Source of the DNA: DASXAI01 sp963798445
GTDB taxonomy: Bacteria > Actinomycetota > Acidimicrobiia > Acidimicrobiales > Ilumatobacteraceae
Length of the DNA: 64,000 nucleotides
Direction: 5' to 3'
NCBI GenBank assembly: GCA_963798445.1
Contig: CAWCTH010000003.1
Span: 248,001 to 312,000, forward strand
The notes under the pieces are model-generated. The model was not told the DNA's origin and did no database searches. It saw only the letters and a program-made list of their open reading frames with translations. Below, piece by piece: positions 37,838-46,095 of this stretch. Both the position numbers and the translations under genes were made by a program. The stretch's first letter is position 1. Every line of letters starts with the position of its first letter.

Positions 37838-39649
37838 ATGGTCACCGACACCCAGGCGCTGGGGTTCGATCCCGACGAGCTGCGGGAGAAGTACCAGCGG
37901 GAGCGGGACAAGCGCCTCCGGGAGGACGGGGCCGATCAGTACATCGAGCTGTCAGGCAAGTACGAGTGGTACGCCGAACACGACCCCTACGTCGACCAGG
38001 CCTACACCCGCGCGCCCATCGCCGACGAGGTCGAGGTGGCCATCATCGGGGGCGGCTTCAGCGGCTTGCTGGCCGGCGCCCGCCTGACCGAGCACGGCGT
38101 CACCGACTTCCGCATCATCGAGGCCGGCGGTGACTTCGGAGGCACCTGGTACTGGAACCGCTACCCCGGCGCCCAGTGCGACATCGAGTCGTACTGCTAC
38201 CTGCCGCTGCTCGAAGAGCTCAACTACATGCCCAAGGAGAAGTACTCCTTCGTCACCGAGATCTTCGAGCACTCCCAGCGAATCGGCCGTCATTACGACC
38301 TGTACGAGAAGGCCCACTTCCAGACGCGGGTGCGGTCGATCGACTGGGACAACGACATGAAGCGCTGGCACGTCCGCACCAACCGTGACGACGACATCAA
38401 GGCCCGCTTCGTCGTCATGGCGCTCGGCACGGCGACGCGGGCGAAGCTCCCGGGCATACCGGGCATCGACGAGTTCGAGGGCCACTCCTTCCACACCAGC
38501 CGCTGGGACTACTCGTACACGGGTGGCGACACGAACGGCGGCATGACGGGGCTCGCGGACAAGCGCGTCGCCATCATCGGCACGGGTGCCACGGCCATCC
38601 AGTGCGTGCCCCGTGCCGCCCAGCACGCCGCGCACCTCTACGTCTTCCAGCGGACGCCGTCGTCGGTCGACTGGCGGGGCAACAAGCCGACCGATCCGGA
38701 GTGGTGGGAGACGCTGCAGCCCGGTTGGCAACGCGAACGGCGTGAGAACTTCGGTGCCCTCGCATCGGGCCAGCCGGTGGAAGTCGACCTGGTGAACGAC
38801 GCCTGGACGGACATCTTCCGCAACGTCGTGACCGCGCCGAAGGGGGCCAACAAGCCGAAGACCCGGGAGGAGCGGGCGCAGATCCTGGAGCTCGCCGACT
38901 TCCGCAAGATGAACCAGATCCGCCAGCGGGTGGACGACACGGTGCAGGAGCCGGAGACGGCCGAGTCGCTCAAGCCCTACTACCGGCAGATGTGCAAGCG
39001 GCCGACGTTCAACGACGAGTTCCTGGAGTGTTTCAATCACGACAACGTGACCCTGGTGGACGTGGGCGCGGCCAAGGGCGTCGAACGCATCACCAGCACC
39101 GCCGTGGTGGCCAACGGCGAGCACTACGACGTCGACTGCATCATCTATGCGTCGGGCTTCGAGATCTCGGCCGACTTCCGGCGCCGGCTCGGCATCGAGA
39201 TCAACGGCCGCGACGGGCTGTCGCTGTTCGACTGCTGGGCGGACGGCCTCAAGACGCTGCACGGCTTCTCGAGTCGCGGGTTCCCGAACTGGTTCTACAT
39301 CGGAGTGTCACAAAACGCGTTTAGCGTGAACATGACCGCCATGTTCGACGACCAGGCCAGGCACATCGCCTACGTCATCGCCGAGGCCGAACGACGCGGC
39401 GCCACCACGGTGGAACCCACCGAGGAGGCCCAAGCCGAGTGGGTCGACCTCCTCAACGGCTTTCACGTCGGCGGCCTCAGCTTCCTGGAGACGTGCACGC
39501 CGGGGTACTACAACAACGAAGGTTCGCCTCGCGCCGGGAGCGCCTTCTTCGGTGCGTACACGCCCGGCATCAACGCGTTCAACCAGCTGCTCCAGGACTG
39601 GCGCGATCAGGGCGACATGGCTGGCATGGAGTTCGATCGCCCCGACTGA
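37838..39649 (+). CDS. Type I Baeyer-Villiger monooxygenase (FAD/NADPH)
   Basis: An intact 603-residue BVMO. The FAD fold is VAIIGGGFSGLLAGARLTEHG with GGTWYWNRYPGAQCD. The fingerprint FEGHSFHTSRWD sits between this and the NADPH fold VAIIGTGATAIQ, and FQRTPSSVDWRGN follows. The first ~65 residues (REKYQRERDKRLREDGADQY) are the N-terminal extension shared by all three BVMOs here, as in cyclododecanone/steroid-type enzymes. The start ATG 37838 follows GAGGGG. It would convert cyclic or linear ketones to lactones or esters. The convergent serine hydrolase gene ends 12 bp downstream. Confidence 0.94.
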   Translation: MVTDTQALGFDPDELREKYQRERDKRLREDGADQYIELSGKYEWYAEHDPYVDQAYTRAPIADEVEVAIIGGGFSGLLAGARLTEHGVTDFRIIEAGGDFGGTWYWNRYPGAQCDIESYCYLPLLEELNYMPKEKYSFVTEIFEHSQRIGRHYDLYEKAHFQTRVRSIDWDNDMKRWHVRTNRDDDIKARFVVMALGTATRAKLPGIPGIDEFEGHSFHTSRWDYSYTGGDTNGGMTGLADKRVAIIGTGATAIQCVPRAAQHAAHLYVFQRTPSSVDWRGNKPTDPEWWETLQPGWQRERRENFGALASGQPVEVDLVNDAWTDIFRNVVTAPKGANKPKTREERAQILELADFRKMNQIRQRVDDTVQEPETAESLKPYYRQMCKRPTFNDEFLECFNHDNVTLVDVGAAKGVERITSTAVVANGEHYDVDCIIYASGFEISADFRRRLGIEINGRDGLSLFDCWADGLKTLHGFSSRGFPNWFYIGVSQNAFSVNMTAMFDDQARHIAYVIAEAERRGATTVEPTEEAQAEWVDLLNGFHVGGLSFLETCTPGYYNNEGSPRAGSAFFGAYTPGINAFNQLLQDWRDQGDMAGMEFDRPD

Positions 39650-39661
39650 TGCGGCCGACGA

Positions 39662-40870
39662 TCAGCGGCGCCAGACGCCGGGCGCGTCGGTGCGGTAGCC
39701 AAGGGCGCGGTACACCGCATCGACCAGGGATTGGCCGCGGTCGTTGAGCAAGATCCCGGCGCCTTGTCGATTCATCACGTAGCCGAAGCTCAGCCGCGCC
39801 TCGGGATCGGCGAAGCCGAGGCTGCCGCCGGCGCCGACGTGGCCGAAGGCGGGCGACGACAGCACCGCGCTGCAGCCTGACGTGGGCACGCGGCGGCGGT
39901 TGTCCATCGACTTCATGAAGCCGAGCGCGAAGCGGGTGGGGATGCGCAGCACGGCATCCTCGGACGTGGCCACCGAGACCTCGCCCATCCGAGTCAGCGT
40001 GTCGGTGCCGACCAGTGGCCCGCCACCACACGCCAGCGGGGCGTACATGCCGGCCAGGGCCCGCGCGGTTGCCACGCCGCCGCCGCCACCGAGCTCGGCG
40101 GCGCGAAAGGCGCGGTCGTTGGCGTTGGCGCGGGCCTTCATCATGTTCTTCATGGCCATGGCCGACACGCCCGCCGGCTCGTCGCGGATGGCGCGGGTGA
40201 AGGACGAGTCGTAGTCGGGTTCGGGCATCCACGGGATCATCGGTGCGACCGTCGGCTCGAGGGCCTCCGGGAGGCCGATGTCGAACTCCAGTCCGAGCGG
40301 CTGGGCGACCTCCTCGCGGAAGAACGTGCCGAGCGAGCGGCCCGAGACCCGTCGCACCAGTTCCCCGACCGTCCACCCGAAGGTGATCATGTGGTAGCCG
40401 TTGCGGGTCCCTGGTACCCACCACGGGGCCTGCTCGGCCAGGAGGTCGCACATGTGGTCCCAGTCGTACATCGCGCCGGGCTCGAGTGGGCCCGAGAGCG
40501 CCGGCACGCCCACCGAGTGGTCGAGCATCATCGAGACGAGGGCGTTCTCCTTGCCGTTCGTGGCGAACTCGGGCCAGTACTGCGCGACGGGCGCGTCGAG
40601 GTCCAGCTGGCCCCGTTCGGCCAGCAGGTGAGCGCACAGCGCCGTGGCCCCCTTCGTGCACGAGTAGACGACGACGCGCGTGTCGGCCGCCCACGCCCGA
40701 CCCGTGGCGCGATCGGCGACGCCGCCCCACAGGTCGACGACGGTCTGACCGTCGACCTGCACGCACACGGCGGCCCCGACCTCGTCACGCTCGTCGAAGT
40801 TGCGAGCGAGCTCGTCGCGCACGGCGGCAAAGGCCGGCTCGCACACGCCCGAAATGTCGGTGTCGGTCAT
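39662..40870 (-). CDS. Serine hydrolase, class C beta-lactamase/esterase (EstB-like) family
   Basis: A 402-residue PBP-fold hydrolase with the nucleophile motif S70-C-T-K73 (VVVYSCTKGATALC), LDLDAPVAQYWPEF, MLDHSVGVPALSG and the Tyr motif NGYHMITFG. The glycine-rich segment GAGGSLGFADPEA near the end corresponds to the third motif. No signal peptide is visible, so it is probably cytoplasmic. It is related to 1162-2289. It is convergent with and adjacent to a BVMO gene, and BVMO/EstB-like pairs would make a ketone-to-hydroxyacid module (inference). Confidence 0.9.
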   Translation of the reverse strand: MTDTDISGVCEPAFAAVRDELARNFDERDEVGAAVCVQVDGQTVVDLWGGVADRATGRAWAADTRVVVYSCTKGATALCAHLLAERGQLDLDAPVAQYWPEFATNGKENALVSMMLDHSVGVPALSGPLEPGAMYDWDHMCDLLAEQAPWWVPGTRNGYHMITFGWTVGELVRRVSGRSLGTFFREEVAQPLGLEFDIGLPEALEPTVAPMIPWMPEPDYDSSFTRAIRDEPAGVSAMAMKNMMKARANANDRAFRAAELGGGGGVATARALAGMYAPLACGGGPLVGTDTLTRMGEVSVATSEDAVLRIPTRFALGFMKSMDNRRRVPTSGCSAVLSSPAFGHVGAGGSLGFADPEARLSFGYVMNRQGAGILLNDRGQSLVDAVYRALGYRTDAPGVWRR

Positions 40871-41132
40871 TGACCGAACCTACGAACCCGACCCGCCCAG
40901 CGTCAAAGGCGCGGCGCGCCCGCCGGGGTCAGGGGCCGGCGGGGAGCGGGACGTGTTCCGAGGAACTCGACCGCGTCAGTTGTCGCATGCTGGCGACTCG
41001 GGCAGGCGGGCCGCTCGGGCAGGCGACTGCCGGTGTGCGGTCAATGACAGCAGGTGAGGCGACTCGGCACCGAAGAAGCCGTCCGATCAGGTGCCACCGC
41101 GCTGCGTGGTCGATCCTCATCGCCATAGCCCG

Positions 41133-41226
41133 TTCTCGGTGCACTTCGGCGGCAAATCCGCGGCAGATCTGCACCGAGAAGCGCAGATGCACCGAGAACC
41201 ACCGGGCCGATGCCACTCATCGTGAG
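41133..41226 (+). repeat. 66-bp intergenic repeat, copy C
   Basis: The core is 41133-41198: TTCTCGGTGC at the start, CAAATCCGCGGCAGATC, then TGCACCGAGAA at 41170 and again at 41188 (18 bases apart). An imperfect CTCAT (41216) / GTGAG pair follows. This is the cleanest copy: both direct half-sites and the inverted half-site are exact 10-11-mers. Confidence 0.85.
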
Positions 41227-41242
41227 ATGCGGACGAACAGGG

Positions 41243-41319
41243 GTCGGCCGGCGGCGTCATCGCCACCGACGCAGCCACCCGCCTGACAGGCGTCGGCCGG
41301 CGGCGTCGTCGCCACCGAC
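41243..41319 (+). repeat. 28-bp direct repeat, period 49
   Basis: Two 28-base units start at 41243 and 41292. They read GTCGGCCGGCGGCGTC then A or G then TCGCCACCGAC, with a single mismatch. They sit just before the methyltransferase remnant and may mark the deletion or duplication that created it. Confidence 0.6.
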
Positions 41320-41321
41320 CG

Positions 41322-41744
41322 CGGCGCCTCGCCGCCGCCGGCGCTCGCGTGGCCGATGTCGGGTGCGGTTGCGGATGGTCGTCGATCGCCATCGCCCGCG
41401 GCTACCCCAACGCCACGGTGATCGGCATCGACAACGACGAGGCGTCAGTCACCGACGCCCGGTCGAACGCGGCCGGCGCCGGCGTGGCCGACCGCGTCAC
41501 CTTCACGACGGCCGGCGCCGGCGCTGGAGCTCACGGTCGCTATGACCTCGTCACCTGCTTCGAGGCGCTCCACGACATGGCCCACCCGGTCGAGGCCCTC
41601 GCCGCCATGCGCCGGATGGCCGCCAGCGGGACCGTCCTGCGTACGAGCACCCTCGAGGGCTACGCCAGGGCGGCTGGGTTGGCATCCGTCGGGATGCTCC
41701 CCACCGATCACGACTGCCTCCGCTTCTACCGCCTCCACCCCTGA
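41322..41744 (+). pseudogene. SAM-dependent methyltransferase remnant (N-terminus and an internal block missing)
   Basis: About 140 codons of a class I methyltransferase. It has GARVADVGCGCGWSSIAIARGYP (motif I), ATVIGIDNDEASV and RYDLVTCFEALHDMAHPVEALAAMRRM, then a jump at about 41628 to LEGYARAAGLASVGMLPTDHDCLRFYRL. Relatives have ~170 residues before motif I, and about 40 residues between the AMRRM segment and the C-terminal one. Both blocks are missing here, and no start is supportable. A clear remnant. Confidence 0.78.
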
Positions 41745-41825
41745 CCCGGCCGACCACGACCAGCACCGGACGTGACCGCTCGGGCCAACTGGTGCTAAGA
41801 CCCCGGACGCCGAAAGGGGAGGCCG

Positions 41826-42641
41826 ATGGAGCGAGTCGAGGATCGGGTGGCCGTGGTGACCGGGGCGGCGTCGGGGATCGGGCTGGGGATCGCGCGTGCG
41901 TTCGCCGGCGCGGGGATGAAGGTGGTGCTGGCCGACGTGCGCGAGGAGCCGCTCCAGGAGGCGGCGGCGGAGCTGCGAGGCGGCGGCGCGCAGGCCATCG
42001 CCGTTCGCACCGACGTCACGCAGCTCGCGGAGGTCGAGGCGCTGGCCGCCGCCGCCCTCGACGCGTTCGGCGCCGTGCACGTGCTCTGCAACAACGCCGG
42101 GGTCGGGCTCTTCAAGCCGATCGCCAGGACGACCATGGACGACTGGCGCTGGACGCTGGACGTCGATCTGTGGGGCCCCATCCACGGGGTCGCCACGTTC
42201 CTGCCCATCATCGAGCGCGAGGACGAGGGCCACATCAACTCGACATCGTCGATGGCCGGGCTGCTGGCGGTGCCCCGCCTCGGCGCCTACAACGTGGCCA
42301 AGCACGGCGTGGTGGCATTGATGGCGACGCTCGAGCGCGAGTTGCGGGGCGCCCACTCCCCCGTGCGCACGTCCGTGCTGTGCCCGGGCGCCGTCAACAC
42401 CGGCATCGTGGCCAACAGCTACGAGAACCGGCGCCAGTCCACCGGCGTCGGTGACGACGACGCCTCGTTCGACCCCATCACCGGCGGGATGGAACCCGAC
42501 GAGGTCGGCCAGCTGGTGCTCGACGCCATCCGCAACGACCGCTTCTGGGTCTTCACCGCTCCGGAGATGATCCCCCTCGTCGAACGACAGACCGCGAGCT
42601 TGGCGTCGGATCAGGCGTTGAGCCGCCTGCGACTCCGCTGA
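41826..42641 (+). CDS. Short-chain dehydrogenase/reductase (SDR)
   Basis: A 271-residue classical SDR. It has the cofactor motif TGAASGIG (residues 12-19), the structural NNAGVG motif, catalytic Ser in NSTSSMAGL and YxxxK in GAYNVAKHG. Asp in VVLADVREE at the end of the second strand favours NAD(H). The start ATG 41826 follows AAAGGGGAGG. It would interconvert an alcohol and a ketone. Stand-alone, followed 113 bp later by a DUF1269 gene. In this setting it could supply ketones to the BVMOs (inference). Confidence 0.93.
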   Translation: MERVEDRVAVVTGAASGIGLGIARAFAGAGMKVVLADVREEPLQEAAAELRGGGAQAIAVRTDVTQLAEVEALAAAALDAFGAVHVLCNNAGVGLFKPIARTTMDDWRWTLDVDLWGPIHGVATFLPIIEREDEGHINSTSSMAGLLAVPRLGAYNVAKHGVVALMATLERELRGAHSPVRTSVLCPGAVNTGIVANSYENRRQSTGVGDDDASFDPITGGMEPDEVGQLVLDAIRNDRFWVFTAPEMIPLVERQTASLASDQALSRLRLR

Positions 42642-42754
42642 CGCCGCCGCTCCTCGGCTGAAGGCCAAGCTCGACTCGATCCTGCTTGTACCATGCCGCC
42701 CCGGGTTGCAGAGGTCTATCGACAGAACACAAGTACCGAGCCAGGAGGCCGACA

Positions 42755-43297
42755 ATGGCAGTCGACACGTTCATCGCGTACGTGGGTGTGTACTCGTCAC
42801 TGGACGACGCCGAGTCCGACTACGAGTTCATCAAGGACCTGCACACCGAGGCCGGTCTCATCGACGCGTACGACGCGTCGCTGATCGAGCGCAAGCCCGA
42901 CGGCAAGGTCAAGATCGTCAAGAAGCACGAGACGCCCACTCGCGTGGGCGGGGTGCTCGGCGGCGGCGTCGGTCTCGCCACGGGCCTGGTCGTCGTGCTG
43001 TTTCCCTTCGCCGCCATCGGCGGCGGCCTCATCGCCGCCACCACCGCGGGCGGCGCCGTGCTGGGCGCCGTCGCCGGTCACGCCGCCGCCGGCATGAGCC
43101 GCAAGGACCTCAAGGATCTCGGCGAGCAGCTCGACGAGGGCCAAGCCGGGCTCGTCGTCGTCGGCGTGTCCGACATGGGCGCCAAGATCGAAAAGGCCAT
43201 GAAGAAGGCCCAGAAGGTCGAGAAGAAGGAGCTCAAGGCGGACACGGCGGCCATCGAGGCCGACGCCAAGGAAGCCGAAGGCGAGGCCAAGTCGTAG
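42755..43297 (+). CDS. DUF1269 family membrane protein
   Basis: A 180-residue protein. The N-terminal region resembles a small ferredoxin-like domain (AYVGVYSSLDDAESDYEFIKDL). A long glycine/alanine-rich hydrophobic hairpin follows (VGGVLGGGVGLATGLVVVLF onward to about residue 115). The C-terminus is highly charged, helical and Lys/Glu/Ala-rich. This is the DUF1269 pattern; function unknown. ATG 42755 is chosen after CAGGAGG, because the upstream in-frame residues are not conserved-looking. Repeat copy D lies downstream. Confidence 0.85.
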   Translation: MAVDTFIAYVGVYSSLDDAESDYEFIKDLHTEAGLIDAYDASLIERKPDGKVKIVKKHETPTRVGGVLGGGVGLATGLVVVLFPFAAIGGGLIAATTAGGAVLGAVAGHAAAGMSRKDLKDLGEQLDEGQAGLVVVGVSDMGAKIEKAMKKAQKVEKKELKADTAAIEADAKEAEGEAKS

Positions 43298-43359
43298 GGG
43301 GTTCGGCTCTGGCGGGGAACCGAATCATCGCTCGGCGCGCCATCGCTCCGCTACGCCCA

Positions 43360-43450
43360 CGCTGGGTGAGCGTTCCCGTCCTGCTTCTCGGTGCAAACCT
43401 GCTTCTCGGTGCGTGGACACGTCAGATTTGCTACTCGAGCGCGACGAGAA
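43360..43450 (-). repeat. 66-bp intergenic repeat, copy D (inverted), plus CTCACCCAGCG pair
   Basis: Read on the minus strand from 43450 to 43385. The inverted half-site is degenerate (TTCTCGTCGC). Then come CAAATCTGAC at offset 21, GCACCGAGAA at 43412 and TGCACCGAGAA at 43395 (18 bases apart). CGCTCACCCAGCG follows at 43372-43360, matching copy B. It sits between the convergent 3' ends of the DUF1269 and acyl-CoA dehydrogenase genes. Confidence 0.82.
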
Positions 43451-43553
43451 CGAGCGGGGGCAGCCGCCGTCGACCACGAACCGTGACGACAACCCACCGA
43501 GGCGCCGGCGCCGCCGCGGCAAGGTGCACGCGTCGGATCACCGCTCGGCGACC

Positions 43554-44810
43554 TCAGCTGACCCGGCCGCTCCAGTTCCGTGAGCCGCGCAGCACCTCGT
43601 TGAAGGGCTTGGTGCTGTCGAAGCTGGGCTCGCGCGGCAGTCCGAGCACCCGTTCACCGATGCCGTTGCGCTGCATCTCGTTCGTCCCTGCGGCGATGGC
43701 GATCTGGCGCCCGTTGAGGTAGTTGAGCGCCGGTCGCTGCCCCTCGTCGTCGTCCTTCGGCCACGCCAGCGCGTCGCTCCCGCCGACCTCCAGCGCCAGG
43801 CGGGCGCGGATCGGCGAGAACATTCCGGCAGCCAGCTTGCTGTAGGCGGCGACGGCTGGATCGGGCGTGGCCGACGTGCGCAGGCGCTCGGCGATCCGGC
43901 GGCCCAGGTGGAACTGGGCGTAGTCGTTGATGTGGGCTCGGGCGATGGCTTGACGAGCGACCGGATCGCCGGTGCGCCCGACGCGGCGGGCGAGGGCCAC
44001 CAGGTCCGGCGCCAGCTGACGCGACTCGAGTGTGGAGACACCCGACTCCCCCGCGCCCCGCTCGTACACGAGCATCGTCTGGGTGACCGACCAACCCCGG
44101 TTGACCTCGCCGATGATGTCGTCGTCGGTGACGACGACGTCGTCGAGGAACTCCTCGCAGAACTCGGCGCTGCCATTGATCTGCGTGATCTGATTGATCG
44201 TGAGCCGCTCGGCGTCGGTCGGCACCGCGAACCACGTCAGGCCACGGTGCTTGGGAACGTCCCAGTCGGTGCGGGCCAGGCACATCGCCCAGTCGGCGTA
44301 GTACGCCCCGCTGCTCCAGATCTTGGAGCCGTTGAGGATCCAATGGTCGCCGTCGCGAGTGGCCCGCGTACGGATGCCGGCGAGGTCGGAGCCCGCCTCG
44401 GGCTCGGAGTAGAACTGGCACCAGATCTCCTCCCCCGAGAGGATCTTCGGGATGTGCCGCTCGCGAAACTGCGGCGAAGCGTGCTCCAGGATGGAGCGGG
44501 CGATGGGCCCGAACGTGACGCTGCCGGCGACACCCAGGTCGGGGGTGACGTAGCCCGCGGCCTCTTCGCGGAAGGCCCGCTCGTGCGCGGCCGTGAGACC
44601 CCGACCGCCGTACTCGATCGGGAACGAGATCCCTCCGTAACCGGCGTCGTAGAGCCGGCGCTGCAGCACCCGGGCCTCGGCGATGTCGTCGTGCGTCATG
44701 GCCTCGCCGGCCGCCCGCCCGGCCCCCGAGCGGCGGGGTTCCAGGTTCGCCTCGATCCAGGCGCGGGCCTCCCGGCGGAACTGGTCGATGTCCACGAGCG
44801 TGTCGGTCAT
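43554..44810 (-). CDS. Acyl-CoA dehydrogenase family protein (full length)
   Basis: A 418-residue flavoprotein. It has EIWCQFYSEPEAGSDLAGIRTRATRDGDHWILNGSKIWSS (FAD/substrate segment), an N-domain with GGRGLTAAHERAFREEAAGY, and a C-terminal helix with SKLAAGMFSPIRARLALEVGG and NEMQRNGIGERVLGLPREP. The final NEMQRN loop is typical of FadE-like enzymes from steroid or lipid gene clusters. It follows the other dehydrogenase gene by 15 bp (order 44826-45950 first). The pair matches the alpha2-beta2 heteromeric ACADs of actinobacterial side-chain degradation (ChsE-type). Substrate unknown. Confidence 0.92.
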   Translation of the reverse strand: MTDTLVDIDQFRREARAWIEANLEPRRSGAGRAAGEAMTHDDIAEARVLQRRLYDAGYGGISFPIEYGGRGLTAAHERAFREEAAGYVTPDLGVAGSVTFGPIARSILEHASPQFRERHIPKILSGEEIWCQFYSEPEAGSDLAGIRTRATRDGDHWILNGSKIWSSGAYYADWAMCLARTDWDVPKHRGLTWFAVPTDAERLTINQITQINGSAEFCEEFLDDVVVTDDDIIGEVNRGWSVTQTMLVYERGAGESGVSTLESRQLAPDLVALARRVGRTGDPVARQAIARAHINDYAQFHLGRRIAERLRTSATPDPAVAAYSKLAAGMFSPIRARLALEVGGSDALAWPKDDDEGQRPALNYLNGRQIAIAAGTNEMQRNGIGERVLGLPREPSFDSTKPFNEVLRGSRNWSGRVS

Positions 44811-44825
44811 GTGATTCCCCCTCGT

Positions 44826-45950
44826 TCAGAGCCCGGCCAGTTGGCACAGACGTTCGCGATGCCAAGCCGGACCGCCGAAGAGTCCGGCGTCGGTGGTGAT
44901 GCGACGGAGGTAGAGGTGCTGATCGTGCTCCCACGTGTAGCCGATCCCCCCGAAGATCTGAAAGCACGCCTGCACCAGGTCGATGCCGGCCTCGCCGACG
45001 AACGCCTTCGCCATGCTGGCCGCCTCAGGCCCGTAGTCGTCGCCGGCGCCGACCGTGCGCGCCGCCGCCAACGTGATGGCCTTGCTCATCTCGAGCGCGA
45101 GGCTGGTGTCGGCCAACTGGTGCTTCACCGCCTGGAACGAACCGATCGGACGGCCGAACGCGATGCGGTCCTTGGCGTACTGCAGCGTCATCTCGAAGTC
45201 GTGGTCCATCGCCCCCACCGACTCGGCGGCAATCAGCGTGCACGCCAGGGCCAACTGCTGGCCCGGCAGCCCGTCGTCGGCGCCCGGCGCCCCGACCACG
45301 GCCGCCGCCGGGACGCGGGTCGCGTCGAAGCGAACCTCGGCAAAGCGCCTCGTGACGTCGAGCGAGTCCAACTGCGTGACGGTGACGCCCGGCGCGCCGG
45401 CGGCCACGAGAACCTGCGTCGGGCCGTCAACCGACGTGCAGGTGACGAGCAGCCATGACGATGCCTCGACGTCTTGCACCGGGCCCGTGGCACCGGACAG
45501 CTCGAAGCCACCGTCGCCGGCCGGTCGGGCGTCCACGCCACTCGCGATGCTGCCATCGGCCGTGCTGGCCGCCGCCCACGAGGCGGAGACCTCACCCGAG
45601 AGCAAGGCCGGCAGCACCGTCTTGCGCTGCTCCTCGCTGCCGGCGCGACCCAGCGCGTACGCCACCACGTTGGTGCCGACGAACGCACCCGGCTGCAGCA
45701 GACCGCCGCGCTTGTAGGCGATCAGCGCGGCGTCGACGACGCCGTTGCCCGACAGGCTTCCCCCGCCGAGCGACTCGGGCACGAGCATCGAGTACCAGCC
45801 CAGCTCAGCGGCCTGCCGGCGATAGGACGCGGCGAATCCGTCGTCCTTCCAGGCGCCGTCGCGCACGCTCGCCAGCGGACAGACATCGTCCATGAACCGC
45901 GTCGAGACGTCGAGCAGCGCCCGTTGCTCGTCGGTCACCCCAGTATCCAC
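44826..45950 (-). CDS. Acyl-CoA dehydrogenase family protein (partner subunit)
   Basis: A 374-residue ACAD starting with TDEQRALLDVSTRFMDDVCPLASVRD. The middle domain is weakly conserved (LSGATGPVQDVEASSWLLVTC). The C-domain is well kept: ALACTLIAAESVGAMDHDFEMTLQYAKDRIAFGRPIGSFQAVKHQLADTSLALEM and QIFGGIGYTWEHDQHLYLRRI. The missing typical TEP.AGSD segment suggests a subunit that contributes FAD or structure but not the full active site, consistent with a heteromer with 43554-44810. Confidence 0.9.
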   Translation of the reverse strand: MDTGVTDEQRALLDVSTRFMDDVCPLASVRDGAWKDDGFAASYRRQAAELGWYSMLVPESLGGGSLSGNGVVDAALIAYKRGGLLQPGAFVGTNVVAYALGRAGSEEQRKTVLPALLSGEVSASWAAASTADGSIASGVDARPAGDGGFELSGATGPVQDVEASSWLLVTCTSVDGPTQVLVAAGAPGVTVTQLDSLDVTRRFAEVRFDATRVPAAAVVGAPGADDGLPGQQLALACTLIAAESVGAMDHDFEMTLQYAKDRIAFGRPIGSFQAVKHQLADTSLALEMSKAITLAAARTVGAGDDYGPEAASMAKAFVGEAGIDLVQACFQIFGGIGYTWEHDQHLYLRRITTDAGLFGGPAWHRERLCQLAGL

Positions 45951-46095
45951 CCCGTCCCCCTGACGTCATCGCAGCGCGACCTGCTCGCCGGCCCTCGTTC
46001 TCGCCGTAGGCCTAGCAAGCCTGTCCCGGCGACGCCATTCTCGGCCCCGGGCGAGCCCGGCGACAAGCTGCCCGACCGCTGGCGCTGGCGACGCT

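Larger units (their letters stand above)
40871..41321. other. Non-coding stretch carrying repeat copy C and a 28-bp direct repeat
   Basis: A 451-bp gap upstream of the divergent serine hydrolase and before the methyltransferase remnant. It contains repeat copy C (41133-41198) and the near-perfect 28-bp direct repeat at 41243 and 41292. I see no gene. Confidence 0.5.

Noticed and set aside
41243..41319. Possible CRISPR array
   Set aside because: Only two 28-bp units with a 21-base gap, no third unit and no cas genes; better read as a simple direct repeat.
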